Under the pieces are notes generated by a model. The model saw nothing but the letters and a program-made list of their open reading frames with translations, did no database searches and had not been told where the DNA came from. A stretch of 64,000 bases of DNA from [Phialemoniopsis] sp. UDSM-2020. Taxonomy: Eukaryota > Ascomycota > Sordariomycetes > Thyridiales > Thyridiaceae. The DNA is taken from assembly GCA_018873225.1 (NCBI GenBank), contig JAEILZ010000007.1, positions 682,001 through 746,000 of the forward strand, in the 5' to 3' direction. The position numbers and the translations under genes are program-made. This document shows, in pieces, positions 54,688-64,000 of the stretch (within the stretch, counting starts at the first letter, position 1; each line of letters opens with the position of its first letter).

Positions 54688-55818
54688 ATGTCTAGCCAGT
54701 CAATTCTAGTAGGATCCCTTACTCTGTTAGACAGATATGAGAATGCAACTAACAACCAAAGCTCACTGGAACCACCGGCTTTCTTGGCTTCCGCATCCTC
54801 GTCCTCGCTCTCGAGGCTGGATATCGAGTTCGCGTCGCCGTAAGGAAGCAAGAGGGCTTTGACAAGATCAAGTCTATCGCTCCCGTGCCTCAGTATGCAG
54901 GCGAGCTCGAGTCGGTCATAGTCCCCGATATCACGGCACCCAAAGCGTACGACGAGGCCGTCAAGGGTGTCGACTATGTCATCCACGTTGCCTCGCCACT
55001 GCCTCGGCCAGGAGACGGCAGCGACTACGACAAGGACCTGATCCAGCCAGCACTCCAAGGCACCCTGACCATGCTTGAGTCCGCTTACAAGACACGAGGT
55101 ATCAAGAAAGTCGTCATCACCTCCTCTGTCGCAGCTATTCTTCCGGGGAATATCGGCTCAATCAAATATGGTGACTTTGTTGCCAACGGTACGAGGAGAA
55201 ACGCTTTGAAAGTTCGCAGATATGTACTAACACAGCGTAGAGAAGAACCGGGTTGCGACACCTACCGGCCCATACAGCAGCGGTCCCGAGGCATACGCCG
55301 CCAGCAAAGTCACTGCTCTCAACGCTGCCGAATCCTGGATAAAGGAGAAAAACCCGCCCTTTGACGTGGTCCACGTCGCCCCCGGCTACGTTGTCGGTCG
55401 CAACCACCTTCTCACTGAGCCCAAAGATTTCTTCGGTGGGTCGAACGGCTTTCTCATGAGGCAGCTACTGCTTGGGCCAGACCCTTTCGAGATGGGATCT
55501 CTGATCGTCCACGTCGATGACGCTGCCCGCGTGCACGTTGAAGCACTCAGCCCCACCATCAAGGGCAACCCGCTCTTCCCGGTCTTTACGCAGTGCCCGG
55601 AAGGCCCGAAGTGGGCCGATGGCTTGGAGATCGCCAAGAGGCGCTACCCCCAACGGGTCGCAGATGGCACGTTCAAGGCTGACGCCGGGACGGTGACGCA
55701 CCATGTTAAGGGTGACGCGAGCTTCACCGAGAAGACTTTTGGCTTCAAGGCAAAGTCGTACGAGGAGGCTGCTGTGGGAATCATGGACCAGTATCTTGAG
55801 CTCATTGGGAAGAAATAG
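54688..55818 (+). CDS. NAD(P)-dependent epimerase / dihydroflavonol-reductase-like enzyme
   Basis: Exons 54688-54708, 54762-55188 and 55241-55818, introns of 53 and 52 nt, both with near-consensus branch sites (ACTAAC). 341 residues. The 21-nt first exon encodes Met-Ser-Ser-Gln-Ser-Ile-Leu and joins in phase to Leu-Thr-Gly-Thr-Thr-Gly-Phe-Leu-Gly, the nucleotide-binding Gly motif. Further marks of the extended-SDR/DFR group are Val-Arg-Val-Ala-Val-Arg (NADP-type Arg), His-Val-Ala-Ser-Pro, Val-Val-Ile-Thr-Ser-Ser-Val-Ala and the catalytic Tyr-Ala-Ala-Ser-Lys. Related fungal enzymes reduce ketones, aldehydes or methylglyoxal-type compounds. Its divergent pairing with the SDR and nearness to the acyltransferase and regulator suggest a shared pathway. 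Confidence 0.9.
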
Positions 55819-56619
55819 AGCGTTTTGTTTGTTGGTATGGATCTCTAGGTCACACGATATTGCAGCATATTTGAAGCCCTCTCTATACAAACGTATTAGT
55901 GTCAAGTTGGGATTCGCAGTTGCAAGTCAGTCAATTGTACAAGTAAGGTTATCATTTGATCGAGACAAATATTGAATCGTCCTGCTATCAAGCCCTTGTC
56001 AAGCTAATCTACTTTGGTGCTTCCACGGAAAGGCTCGTGACAAGGCATAATGATGCATGTCGTAGACGCACCTTATAGGCTCATTTTATATTCTCTCATG
56101 ACAGTTGAGGTTCTTAGATATTCATTTGAAGTCCACGTGCAAGACCTTGCCCTCTCACAAAACAGAATGATCTTCAACGATTACGAATGCACTGCGCTTC
56201 AACAGGGCGACATGCGCGTAGTACATTTGTTGTCTACTCTTCATGATGACACACTTGTTCAGGGCGATTCAAGGCGAGGTCGGTTGAGTTAGCGCCCTGG
56301 ACCTACTCTCTAAGAGACAATTGGACCAGTCGGGCATCCCGCATCCTTGCTGATATCGATCAGGACCCTAAGGCGTTGCTCAGTCGACTAGCGGAAGGTG
56401 AATGGCCATCATGAACGTACATGTATAGTTTCACTTACCATACATGCACATGCTTGTGGCTGTGCTGAGAGTTATGCACGCTTCCTGCGGCCATCAAATT
56501 CAGCCGAATGAAAAGGCCTTGCAAGGCAGGCACGCGCTTAAGAACACAGCCAATCACGCGATAGCCGATGTCGAGGAGGTCATCATGCAGACGACAGACA
56601 TCCATCACGTGTCGTGTTA
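55819..56619. other. Intergenic region
   Basis: About 800 bp with no gene I can support; 3' flank of the reductase and 5' flank of the membrane-protein gene. Confidence 0.55.
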
Positions 56620-57909
56620 ATGATGCTGACAATAAATAGCTCGCCTGTCCTTCCTCTGAAACCAAGTGCGATTCAAAACGAAGGCTTCTCAACACCTGTC
56701 ATCGTCTACTCCGTAATCACCATCAATCGCAACTCAGACATGTTTTCGTGGCAATATGTTCCAGATAGGTGGTCATTCGACGTTGCCTCACTTATGATCC
56801 TTGTCGGTGGAGAGGAAGAAAAAAGCTATCGCCTCAGTAGTCGCTCTATCCTCGAGGCTTTCGCGGCTGCTCCTGTGATAGGCTTACAAAGCTATATCGG
56901 CTCATACGGATTTCTGCTTGATGGCACGTCATATACATATTTCTCGCCATATGGTGGCAAGTCTGCACCGTTGAGGAATGTGCGGCTGGAAAGGATCATC
57001 CGTCAGCACGACCTGCTGAAGGACGGGCGCTATAATGTCTTCAGAATCTTAGATTTGCGTCAACGGGAGGCCTTCATTCGAGCCCAGAGCTGGATGTCAC
57101 TCTGGATTGCTACCACCTGGGGCTGCCTTGGGGGCATATTGATAATGCTGTTCGTCGCAGATTCAGGGACCTGGATAGGCCTATTGAACTGTCTTGTGCT
57201 ATCGGGCTGGTCCATCATTATACGGCTCATAGAGCACGGTTTTATTAAACCAGCCAGGATCCGCACGGAGGTTGTGAGCAGACCAGATGCTTGGGATGCC
57301 ATATTCATCCTTGGAAGAAATAATTCCGCATTTGTGTTGGAGGGCAGGCGCCGACAAATTAAGGAATGGGTTAGCCAAGGTCTCGTTTACGGCGAACCGT
57401 ACCGGAGCTCCGTTGAGGCGGACGCTGAAGGGTTCAGAACCAATAACCCACGCATACGGCATGGATGCTTTTTGCCGCCGGTCATCTATCAGACATTTAC
57501 ACGATTTGGTACCTTTATCGTTCTTCTCTTCGTCTTCATCACAATCTCCAGCGGGACTACTGTGGACCAAGTTGCCTTTATCTTGCTCAACGCCCTCGGT
57601 CAGGCCAATGTTCTCATAGGCCGTCACATCAACTGCAAGGTGCTGCTTGCAAGACTTCGTTTGCACGAAGATGACCAAGGTGTTGCTAGCCGCACGCACA
57701 TAAATGCACTCCTTCTCAGACGTTTTGATAAAAAGATTGACAACAACGTGGCCACAGAATGGGCTGCATCCGCCAATCTTCTGCCAACCACCGAGATTTG
57801 GAGACAGTGGCATGAAGAAGTACTTGAGGATAAGGACGTAGATGCAAAAGCTTTGTATGACAGATTGGTCAGGGAGAAGAGCAGCGAATATCCAGTTGAC
57901 TCGAAGTAG
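56620..57909 (+). CDS. Hypothetical multi-pass membrane protein
   Basis: Single exon, 429 residues from the ATG at 56620. An internal ATG at 56740 (Met-Phe-Ser-Trp-Gln-Tyr) could be the true start, removing about 40 poorly structured residues. Two adjacent hydrophobic segments lie at about residues 159-180 and 186-203, and two more at about 296-312 and 316-335. Between them is a basic, probably cytosolic domain with Ile-Phe-Ile-Leu-Gly-Arg-Asn-Asn-Ser-Ala-Phe. The C-terminus is helical and charged, with Trp-Arg-Gln-Trp-His-Glu-Glu-Val. The N-terminal soluble part is rich in aromatic residues. I do not recognise a named domain. It converges on the HET gene with 99 bp between stops, but whether the two cooperate is unknown. 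Confidence 0.75.
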   Translation: MMLTINSSPVLPLKPSAIQNEGFSTPVIVYSVITINRNSDMFSWQYVPDRWSFDVASLMILVGGEEEKSYRLSSRSILEAFAAAPVIGLQSYIGSYGFLLDGTSYTYFSPYGGKSAPLRNVRLERIIRQHDLLKDGRYNVFRILDLRQREAFIRAQSWMSLWIATTWGCLGGILIMLFVADSGTWIGLLNCLVLSGWSIIIRLIEHGFIKPARIRTEVVSRPDAWDAIFILGRNNSAFVLEGRRRQIKEWVSQGLVYGEPYRSSVEADAEGFRTNNPRIRHGCFLPPVIYQTFTRFGTFIVLLFVFITISSGTTVDQVAFILLNALGQANVLIGRHINCKVLLARLRLHEDDQGVASRTHINALLLRRFDKKIDNNVATEWAASANLLPTTEIWRQWHEEVLEDKDVDAKALYDRLVREKSSEYPVDSK

Positions 57910-58008
57910 TAGAGTTAAATTTGTACAGTTTCAAAGATTGCCATGACAGTACCCGATTACAAAACAAAGCAAAGGTGTGCCAACTCTGACCTAAAATTGA
58001 TGCCCCTT

Positions 58009-61000
58009 TCACCTTAACTCGAATACATGATCCGGTATGTCTTTATAAAATCTTTCTCTCATTGCCTCCCCATCCATCATCCCATGTACGTAGCATTCGC
58101 CTATGAACTCATACCACACGTCCTCATTCGTTGGAGGTGAGTTCGTTGGAGGTGAGTTCGTTGGAGGTGGGTTCGTTGGAGGTGGGTTCGTTGGAGGTGG
58201 GTTCGTTGGAGGTGGGTTCGTCTGATCACGGACTCTGGGGCCACTTGGTCTTGAGAAGAGCCAGTGGTGGATTCCGACGAACTCTCGCCAGGTGCCGATG
58301 GGGCCGTATCTCTTTTCGAGAAATTTTCTGATCTCGGCATCTTTCTCGTCCTTACTCTTTCCTTTGATATCCTCGGCCAACTTCCTCATTTCCCTTTTCT
58401 TCTGCTTTTGTTCTTGTTTTTCTTGGTCTTTGACCTCCTCGCTCTTTTTATGCTGTTCTTTCGACTCATTTACGTCCTCGCAATGTTTCAGTCGGGCATC
58501 GATCATTTCCTGCCAGTCATCCTCCCAGGCCTGGGCTTCCTCCTCGCCTTCCTCCACGGCTTTCTTCCTATCCTCCATTTTCTTCTGCTGATAATGGGCC
58601 ATGCGTATTCGATTGTCTTCCGCGCGAACAACACAAGCCTTGAGACTTTCAACTCTATCCTCTTCGACTTCCAATTTCTTCACCTCCTCAAGCGGCTGCT
58701 GTATCGTCCCTTTCTTGCGTTCTCTGAGAATGACTGGAACCGTACAGCCGTAAAGAATACACACTTTATCGCCTTCCTTCACTTTATTCCCGATACCCAA
58801 GCGGCCCTTCTCTGTTCTGAATAGACAACGGTTCCAAATAACAGCATGCACCCTTCGACAAAACTCTGCGACGATCGAGTTTTGTTCATCATGAATCAGA
58901 GCCACAGTATTGACGCTGCCTCCACGGTGGCCACCCCGGTGAACCGACTCCTTGCAGGCCCTCGCATAATAGTAGGGAGGGTTCTTGTTGTCAGGGCCTC
59001 GATCCGCCACAATAGTTCGCCAAAACTCATCGGGTGGGTCTTTGTTTAGATCCTTCCAGTTCCCCGCGTCGAGCCATGTCTTGGGGATACTTCCCAGCTG
59101 CGAAGTATCTTCCACAGTAGCTACAGCGTCTAACTCGAATCCCGTCACGTACAGACTGTAATGACTCTGGTCTCCCATGCGGGGTCTCTTCCTGAACTTC
59201 AACTTCTTCAGATTGAAGTGCTCGGGACCTGCAGCATTGTAGTTTCGACGACCGTCCTGCGGCAGTCCTACGAGAGGATCTGCATTAGCACGGCTCGTTT
59301 TCTGCATATGCATTCCTGGTGAGTTGTCCAGGATGAACGGGGCTTGAGATGCACGCGCCACCCATGAAGGAAGTGTCATGCTATCTTCGGAAGATTTCGC
59401 GTCTTTCCTGCCTGGGAAATGCCTTTCCTTCAGCTCATTCCATTCTTTGGCTGCTTCGTCCTGCCCTCCTGTGCACATCATATCATGTTTGTGCGAGTCC
59501 TTCTTTTCTGGGCAGGGTTCGACATATTTCCTTTCCTCTATGTGTTTCCAATACGTCTTGGTGTCTCGTGCGTCGGCCACCCATTCCTTTGTATCCAAAT
59601 GAGGGGGGTAGTAAAACTTTGATAGGGGCTCGATGTTGGTCTCGGTTTGCGAAGTGTTTGAGGTGGCGGGCCTTCGCTGCACTTCCCTTTGTAGTTTCTC
59701 CCATTTTGTGCGATGTATCCCGGGAAATTCATCGGTTTTGCTTTGATCTTGGTCGCGTTGCAGTCTAGCAGACCGCGTTTTGGGGGGTTCAAGTGCCCAA
59801 GGTCGGCACAAAATATCAAGAGCTTGTCGAGGATCATTTTTGTGTGTCTGTTTAATAGTGAACTCCACGAAGTCTCGGCAAACATCCACATAAGGTCGGT
59901 TGTAGTCGACGAGAAACGGTTTCTCTGCCAGAAAGCTGTCGAGACGAGACATGATGAGGAATAAGTTGCGGTCATCTTGGCCGTACTGGGCAGATGCGAA
60001 AGGCGAAGCATCTCTCGCAATGCCCAGCAGTGCGTATACCACATCTCGGGGCTCAGACGCCTGGAAGAGATTCATCGACGAGACGAGGTATTCGAGGCTC
60101 AGAAGACGTCTCCTTCCCAGTGGGTCGATGGTTGCTTCCTCGCGAAGCGACTCCTTGATGCGCTTTTCCTCCTCCTTCTTTTCCTTCTCCTGCTCCTCCT
60201 TGGACTTATTCTGAGCCTCACTATCATCTTCTCGATCAATCTCTCGGTCAGGACCCATTGGCGTCCGTGGCGTGCGGAACACCTTGCCCGTCGCTTGCAC
60301 TAGTTGACTAGCTCCAAGTTCCGACACATACTCGAACCAGCCGGGCACATGACGAAACTTCTCATCCCTTTTCATAACTTCCGATAGGCGATGCGTGGCA
60401 GTCTCAACCTCGACAAAGAGCTCCACTGCCACAGCAAATGACTTCCATGGCACGGAATGGATCCCGCAAAAGACAGTGGCGTCTCCTGCCAGTGCGATTT
60501 CCTGGATGACCCAGCGCCGAAAGAACCACTCGCGCTGCATGAGTGACATGAGTGCCTGCCATTTCCTGCTGTACTGTTCGTCTGACGATATCGTGTCGAA
60601 GTTTTTTAGTTCCTTCATCTCGTCCTTGATAAACTTCATCGCGGTTTCGCTGTCGGCATCGGCTTCTCCCAGCCATATACACACATTCTCGGCCCTGGTA
60701 TAGATTCTCGCCATCATCTGCACCTGGTGGTTGCGCTCCTCTTTGTTGGCCTGATTTATACAAATGGCATCAATCCACAAGGTTCTCTCTTTATCAGGTC
60801 GACGAAGGTATTTGAGTGCCAGTGCCAACTCCCTCCTGACCCGCTTTCTCAGGGTCTGTTTCCCCCTCTTAATAAGGATCACGTACTCCTCAGCCGCATT
60901 GCCCCAACACCAAGAGAGTGCCTCGTAAGGCTGCTCAACTTCCTTGACCGTTTTCCATCTCTCAAACTTGGCCTGCAACTCCTCTTCTTTTTCACGTTCC

Positions 61001-61485
61001 TCCACGTCTGAATTTTTCTCTGACTCTTTGACCAGTCTCGATATTTCACGCTCGTCTTGCCGCCACTTCCTCTTGCGTGCTTGCTCCTTTGTTTCCGGCT
61101 TCTCCTTAGTTGGCCAGCCCTTTTCACCGAAGACTTCACCCTTTTCGAGTGGTTTCGTGTCTTTGGTTTGACCTTGGACATCTTGGCTCTTGTCTGGTTT
61201 CTTTGGGATGTGAAATTCCTTGTCATAATCGGCCACGACGAGCTCGCAGTAAATTTTGGCGCCAGTGGGTTCGCCGTGGTAGAGCCTCATCAGACGAATC
61301 CTCTTTTTTCCCTGTGGGAGTGATTCGTATGTGTACTCCTCATACTTACTGACCCGTGGATCGTCGAATCGTAGTAGTTCGATGGCCCTTGGGTTCTCGT
61401 CTTTGGGGACGAGCCAGTAGTTGTTTCCTCCGAGCGTCAAAGTCTCATACTCCCCTTTGGCTGTAGACTGCTTTGAGGTGCTCAT
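58009..61485 (-). CDS. HET-domain protein (heterokaryon-incompatibility type)
   Basis: 1,158 residues, intronless, minus strand; a TTTTATAA box lies about 120 bp upstream. HET domain (PF06985 type) at about residues 187-331: Tyr-Glu-Ala-Leu-Ser-Trp-Cys-Trp-Gly, Leu-Trp-Ile-Asp-Ala-Ile-Cys-Ile-Asn-Gln, Met-Ala-Arg-Ile-Tyr...Val-Cys-Ile-Trp-Leu-Gly and Arg-Arg-Trp-Val-Ile-Gln-Glu. A charged Lys/Glu stretch (about 93-183) is inserted before the domain core. A long region follows with Asp-Val-Val-Tyr-Ala-Leu-Leu-Gly, typical of HET proteins. Near the C-terminus a Lys/Glu-rich, probable coiled-coil segment precedes a Pro-Pro-Thr-Asn-(Pro/Ser) tandem repeat. HET domains trigger programmed cell death on non-self recognition and resemble TIR domains in fold. 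A role in allorecognition or innate defence is inferred; the partner locus is unknown. Confidence 0.92.
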   Translation of the reverse strand: MSTSKQSTAKGEYETLTLGGNNYWLVPKDENPRAIELLRFDDPRVSKYEEYTYESLPQGKKRIRLMRLYHGEPTGAKIYCELVVADYDKEFHIPKKPDKSQDVQGQTKDTKPLEKGEVFGEKGWPTKEKPETKEQARKRKWRQDEREISRLVKESEKNSDVEEREKEEELQAKFERWKTVKEVEQPYEALSWCWGNAAEEYVILIKRGKQTLRKRVRRELALALKYLRRPDKERTLWIDAICINQANKEERNHQVQMMARIYTRAENVCIWLGEADADSETAMKFIKDEMKELKNFDTISSDEQYSRKWQALMSLMQREWFFRRWVIQEIALAGDATVFCGIHSVPWKSFAVAVELFVEVETATHRLSEVMKRDEKFRHVPGWFEYVSELGASQLVQATGKVFRTPRTPMGPDREIDREDDSEAQNKSKEEQEKEKKEEEKRIKESLREEATIDPLGRRRLLSLEYLVSSMNLFQASEPRDVVYALLGIARDASPFASAQYGQDDRNLFLIMSRLDSFLAEKPFLVDYNRPYVDVCRDFVEFTIKQTHKNDPRQALDILCRPWALEPPKTRSARLQRDQDQSKTDEFPGIHRTKWEKLQREVQRRPATSNTSQTETNIEPLSKFYYPPHLDTKEWVADARDTKTYWKHIEERKYVEPCPEKKDSHKHDMMCTGGQDEAAKEWNELKERHFPGRKDAKSSEDSMTLPSWVARASQAPFILDNSPGMHMQKTSRANADPLVGLPQDGRRNYNAAGPEHFNLKKLKFRKRPRMGDQSHYSLYVTGFELDAVATVEDTSQLGSIPKTWLDAGNWKDLNKDPPDEFWRTIVADRGPDNKNPPYYYARACKESVHRGGHRGGSVNTVALIHDEQNSIVAEFCRRVHAVIWNRCLFRTEKGRLGIGNKVKEGDKVCILYGCTVPVILRERKKGTIQQPLEEVKKLEVEEDRVESLKACVVRAEDNRIRMAHYQQKKMEDRKKAVEEGEEEAQAWEDDWQEMIDARLKHCEDVNESKEQHKKSEEVKDQEKQEQKQKKREMRKLAEDIKGKSKDEKDAEIRKFLEKRYGPIGTWREFVGIHHWLFSRPSGPRVRDQTNPPPTNPPPTNPPPTNPPPTNSPPTNSPPTNEDVWYEFIGECYVHGMMDGEAMRERFYKDIPDHVFELR
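58127..58221 (+). repeat. 15-bp tandem repeat inside HET gene
   Basis: Six copies of TTCGTTGGAGGTGRG plus a partial copy. They encode Pro-Pro-Thr-Asn-(Pro/Ser) on the minus strand. Two units carry A and four carry G at the variable position. The unit length is a multiple of three, so copy changes keep frame. Confidence 0.95.
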
Positions 61486-62483
61486 CTTTCTTTGTTGTTA
61501 GTTGTCTCTGTTGGGGGCTAAAATGTGTTTGAGTAAGCTATGGGATTCTGCGATCGATTTCTCTTGTGAATGCTGGACAAAGATTGAGTGTAAAATCTGG
61601 CATGTTATAAAACCAAACCTTCGCGTCAGAAAGTTGGCTCCCTTAACCACAGAGAACGAGTGAAATATGTCAGACGAAGGGTACCACAGGCGCCTTTGTC
61701 ACTCTCCTAACACACTTTTTCCCAAGTGAACAATGTTGTGTGGCGGGAAACGATCCTCATGCCGGCTAAGACGTGCATGAACATAGTGTCAGTGCTCCAC
61801 AGTTTTGGGGGTTGGAGGGTGGAATGGCGGTTATGCATGATCAATGAATAGCGAATGGAAATCACGAGCTGAGCGCCTGGTCTTGTCTAACTGCACTCGG
61901 TAATCCCGGGTGGAATTAGATGCTCAGCTGGAAACGCCACCGAGATAGACATCACCAGCCCAGCGACCTATGGATGCGGCGTTTGGCCAGCCTGATCGAT
62001 TCGGCTATGATAAGCGGCCTGAACCATAAGAGGAAGGTTGCAAGGCTCCGCAGGAATGAGACGGCGCATGCGACATGTGGGTGTGATGCGTCAGGTTTAC
62101 ATAGCATCCTCGCTATGCTTCGGACTGTTTGCACAAATGACGATCTATTCGTTGCCTTGTGTGATAGTGGCGCACGTCATGCATATTATATGTTCAGCCA
62201 GCCTCGCAAATTGCCAATTGCATGAAGGGATGCCCCGCAGACGATGACAGACTTCCCGCCTTCGCTCCCTCTTCTATGTCGGCAGAACTCTAGAAATAGA
62301 TATTCCCAATGACGACTGTACTCTGAATCAACCATTCGGGAGATGGCTGAGCACGGTTGGCATGGGCAGCATCAGTTCCCTGTGTCCGGGTGGCGCTTCA
62401 ACGCATGCTCACTCACTTAGTTACGCCAAAAAGAAGATCAGCTCGGTTCCATTTCTGTCCCCTTCAACTCCCATCAGCAATTG
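61486..62483. other. Intergenic region upstream of HET gene
   Basis: About 1 kb. The TTATAAAA (61605-61612; minus-strand TTTTATAA) probably belongs to the HET promoter. No gene seen in the rest. Confidence 0.55.
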
Positions 62484-63068
62484 TCAGCCGGCTTCCGCCC
62501 CAACAAAAACCCACTCCTCCTCACCGAGCCTCTCAGCAGCCCTCCTCAGCCTGGCATCCAGCATCCACTTCCTGCGGCCTTCACACTCGCCGCGAAAGCA
62601 CCACATGCACCGTATCTGCGGCTCGTACACCATCTCCTGACAGTCGCAGCTGCAGTCACACGCCCTCCAGACCTTGCACCCGCGGCACCGTCCGTGCCCG
62701 CACTCTGGATCAGGACAGACCCAGCCCACTCCGAGCTGCGACGTTTCCTCGATATTGATCTGTTGCTGACCTGCTCCTGCTCCGCTGTACATTATGTCGG
62801 TCCGCGAGTTGAGTCGCAGGTGACACTGACAGCAGCGCCACGCCTCACCGATACAAGACTGCGGACAGTCGAGCGTCAAGTTAGGCTCGTGGAAGACGGG
62901 GGCGTGCGAGGCGGCGGCGCATGGTAGGTGGTCCGGCGGGAAGTCTGGATCTGGTTCCGGGGAGAGCATGTTGACGCGTTTGTGGCGAGGGATGATGGCA
63001 TTGGCGCAGTATGTCCAGGTTGTGAGCTCGTGGCCGCAGGGCCATTTGCTGTAGTGGAATTCGCACAT
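62484..63068 (-). CDS. Small cysteine-rich protein, possible zinc-binding
   Basis: 194 residues, single exon, ATG at 63068. It has 20 cysteines, many in Cys-x-x-Cys pairs, and a few His: Cys-Gly-His near the N-terminus, Cys-Cys-Gln-Cys-His in the middle, then a dense run with Cys-Pro-Asp-Pro-Glu-Cys-Gly-His-Gly-Arg-Cys-Arg-Gly-Cys and Cys-Asp-Cys-Ser-Cys-Asp-Cys. There is no signal peptide, so intracellular zinc binding (RING- or treble-clef-like) is more likely than a secreted disulfide protein. The C-terminus is basic and helical. Proteins of this layout are common in ascomycetes, but I know no demonstrated function. Confidence 0.75.
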   Translation of the reverse strand: MCEFHYSKWPCGHELTTWTYCANAIIPRHKRVNMLSPEPDPDFPPDHLPCAAASHAPVFHEPNLTLDCPQSCIGEAWRCCQCHLRLNSRTDIMYSGAGAGQQQINIEETSQLGVGWVCPDPECGHGRCRGCKVWRACDCSCDCQEMVYEPQIRCMWCFRGECEGRRKWMLDARLRRAAERLGEEEWVFVGAEAG

Positions 63069-64000
63069 CTCCGTCTGCGGTTGAGTTGTAAGATAGTTGT
63101 TCTGAGTGTATTTGTTCGTGTTGATTCAAAGTTACATAGTTTATGAAGACAGGAGATCAAAACTCAGAGCATAGAGCTACTTTATAGAAAGAGAAAACTT
63201 CAATTGCGAACAATGAGGTGTTGTTCAGACATAGTCACAAGAGTCCGCAACAATACCCTTCTGGGAACAAAGGACGGGCTGTCCCTAGACAAGACATTGT
63301 TGTATTATTCACCAAGAGTATGTGCCTTTAGGAGCACCGAGATTGAGTTGAAAGAAGCCTGTTGGAGATTGAGTATCGCCTGCTCTATATCTCTCTACAA
63401 TGTCGAGTCAACAGTAGACCTCTGCCCTGGCCTCGGTTCTGGTGGAACACACTAACAGTATCCATGGACCCCGGACGGCGAGATTCCATAGCCAGTACGC
63501 ATCGCAGTTGTAAGCAAGTTAGTCAGTGCGCGCTGAATGGCAATGAAGCCACTAGATTCATCGCTCTGGTTTCTTAGTTGTTATTCCTGGGCATTGATGG
63601 TGTCGATTTTCAAGGTCCTAACAATATCGGGTGGTAGGGCTGAAAGGCACAGACTCTCAACGGTCGTTTGAACGTTCTGGTACCTAGTAAAGTGGGGCTA
63701 GGCCCTGAAGATCCATGCTATTGCTGCTACAGATACAGTGGAGCAGCCACCGAAGCGCCAAGCTTTTGCGTTGAAACCCCCGCCATCCCAATACCTGGGA
63801 GCGATAAGGGCCAAAATTTTCTGCCGATAAGAATCGACACCGCCTAAATCTAGGCCCCGCCCACCGCTTCGGCCGCCTTGGTTGCTGACAGCTGTGACTC
63901 TTACCACTTCGAAGCCCGCACCGACTTTGGGACCGCCTCAACACACCGAGCCATTGAGAGGTCGCAGAAACCCAAACACCTTGTTTTCGATATGCATGTT
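63069..64000. other. Right end of window without supported gene
   Basis: About 930 bp holding the upstream region of the Cys-rich gene. Short frames at 63204-63455 and 63684-63944 show no domain. A Gly-rich minus-strand stretch (63698-63907) could be the relic of something larger, but I cannot identify it. Confidence 0.45.

Noticed and set aside
63684..63944. Gly-rich minus-strand frame at the right end
   Set aside because: Too short, no domain, no splice support.

Overview
The window looks like a filamentous ascomycete (Pezizomycotina) chromosome segment. The genes carry short introns (mostly 50-73 nt) with fungal GTRNGT donors, CTRAC/CTRAY branch sites and AG acceptors, and the families are typical of these fungi: HET domain, Zn(II)2Cys6 regulator, fungal MFS sugar transporters, NCS1 permease, cutinase, BAHD-like acyltransferase. 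A sharply bounded, nearly G+C-free block also shows the mark of repeat-induced point mutation (RIP). I cannot name the species.

Bases 1 to about 21,240 are an AT block with no live gene, built of dead retrotransposons inserted into each other. The clearest unit is a chromodomain-bearing Ty3/gypsy element at 2126-16499 (plus strand, 386-bp LTRs, target duplication ATTTA). A second copy of the same family at 6058-13237 (minus strand, 374-bp LTRs, target duplication CTTAA) is inserted in its reverse transcriptase. The outer copy is much more heavily mutated than the inner one. Around them lie still older relics: a gypsy-type integrase (1-2125, plus) and a probable copia-type protease/integrase (about 18,950-21,240, minus).

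From about 21,300 the composition changes abruptly and about 20 genes follow. 21.9-26.3 kb: a secreted Sde182/DUF1593-like protein, an Mpv17/PMP22 membrane protein and an MFS sugar transporter. 27.8-36.8 kb: a Gly-zipper-like protein, a four-exon F-box protein, an SDR, and a divergent pair made of an ankyrin-repeat protein and an unknown protein. 37.4-45.8 kb: two 2-oxoglutarate/Fe(II) oxygenases, an NCS1 nucleobase-type permease, an MFS transporter and a nucleoside hydrolase, which together suggest uptake and oxidative breakdown of a nucleobase or nucleoside. One of the oxygenases has a GC-AG intron, an apparent 2-nt microexon splitting the iron-ligand Asp codon, and a terminal frameshift.

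46.6-47.4 kb holds a secreted cutinase. 48.3-55.8 kb holds an HxxxD acyltransferase, a Zn2Cys6 regulator, an SDR and a dihydroflavonol-reductase-like enzyme. These look like a small tailoring-type cluster, and similar CGG-rich elements lie upstream of the regulator and in the shared SDR/reductase promoter. 56.6-63.1 kb holds an unknown membrane protein, a 1,158-residue HET-domain protein with a 15-bp tandem repeat, and a Cys-rich protein. Many open frames in the window begin at GTG/TTG; starts given here were moved to the best ATG, using Kozak context, signal peptides or TATA positions.
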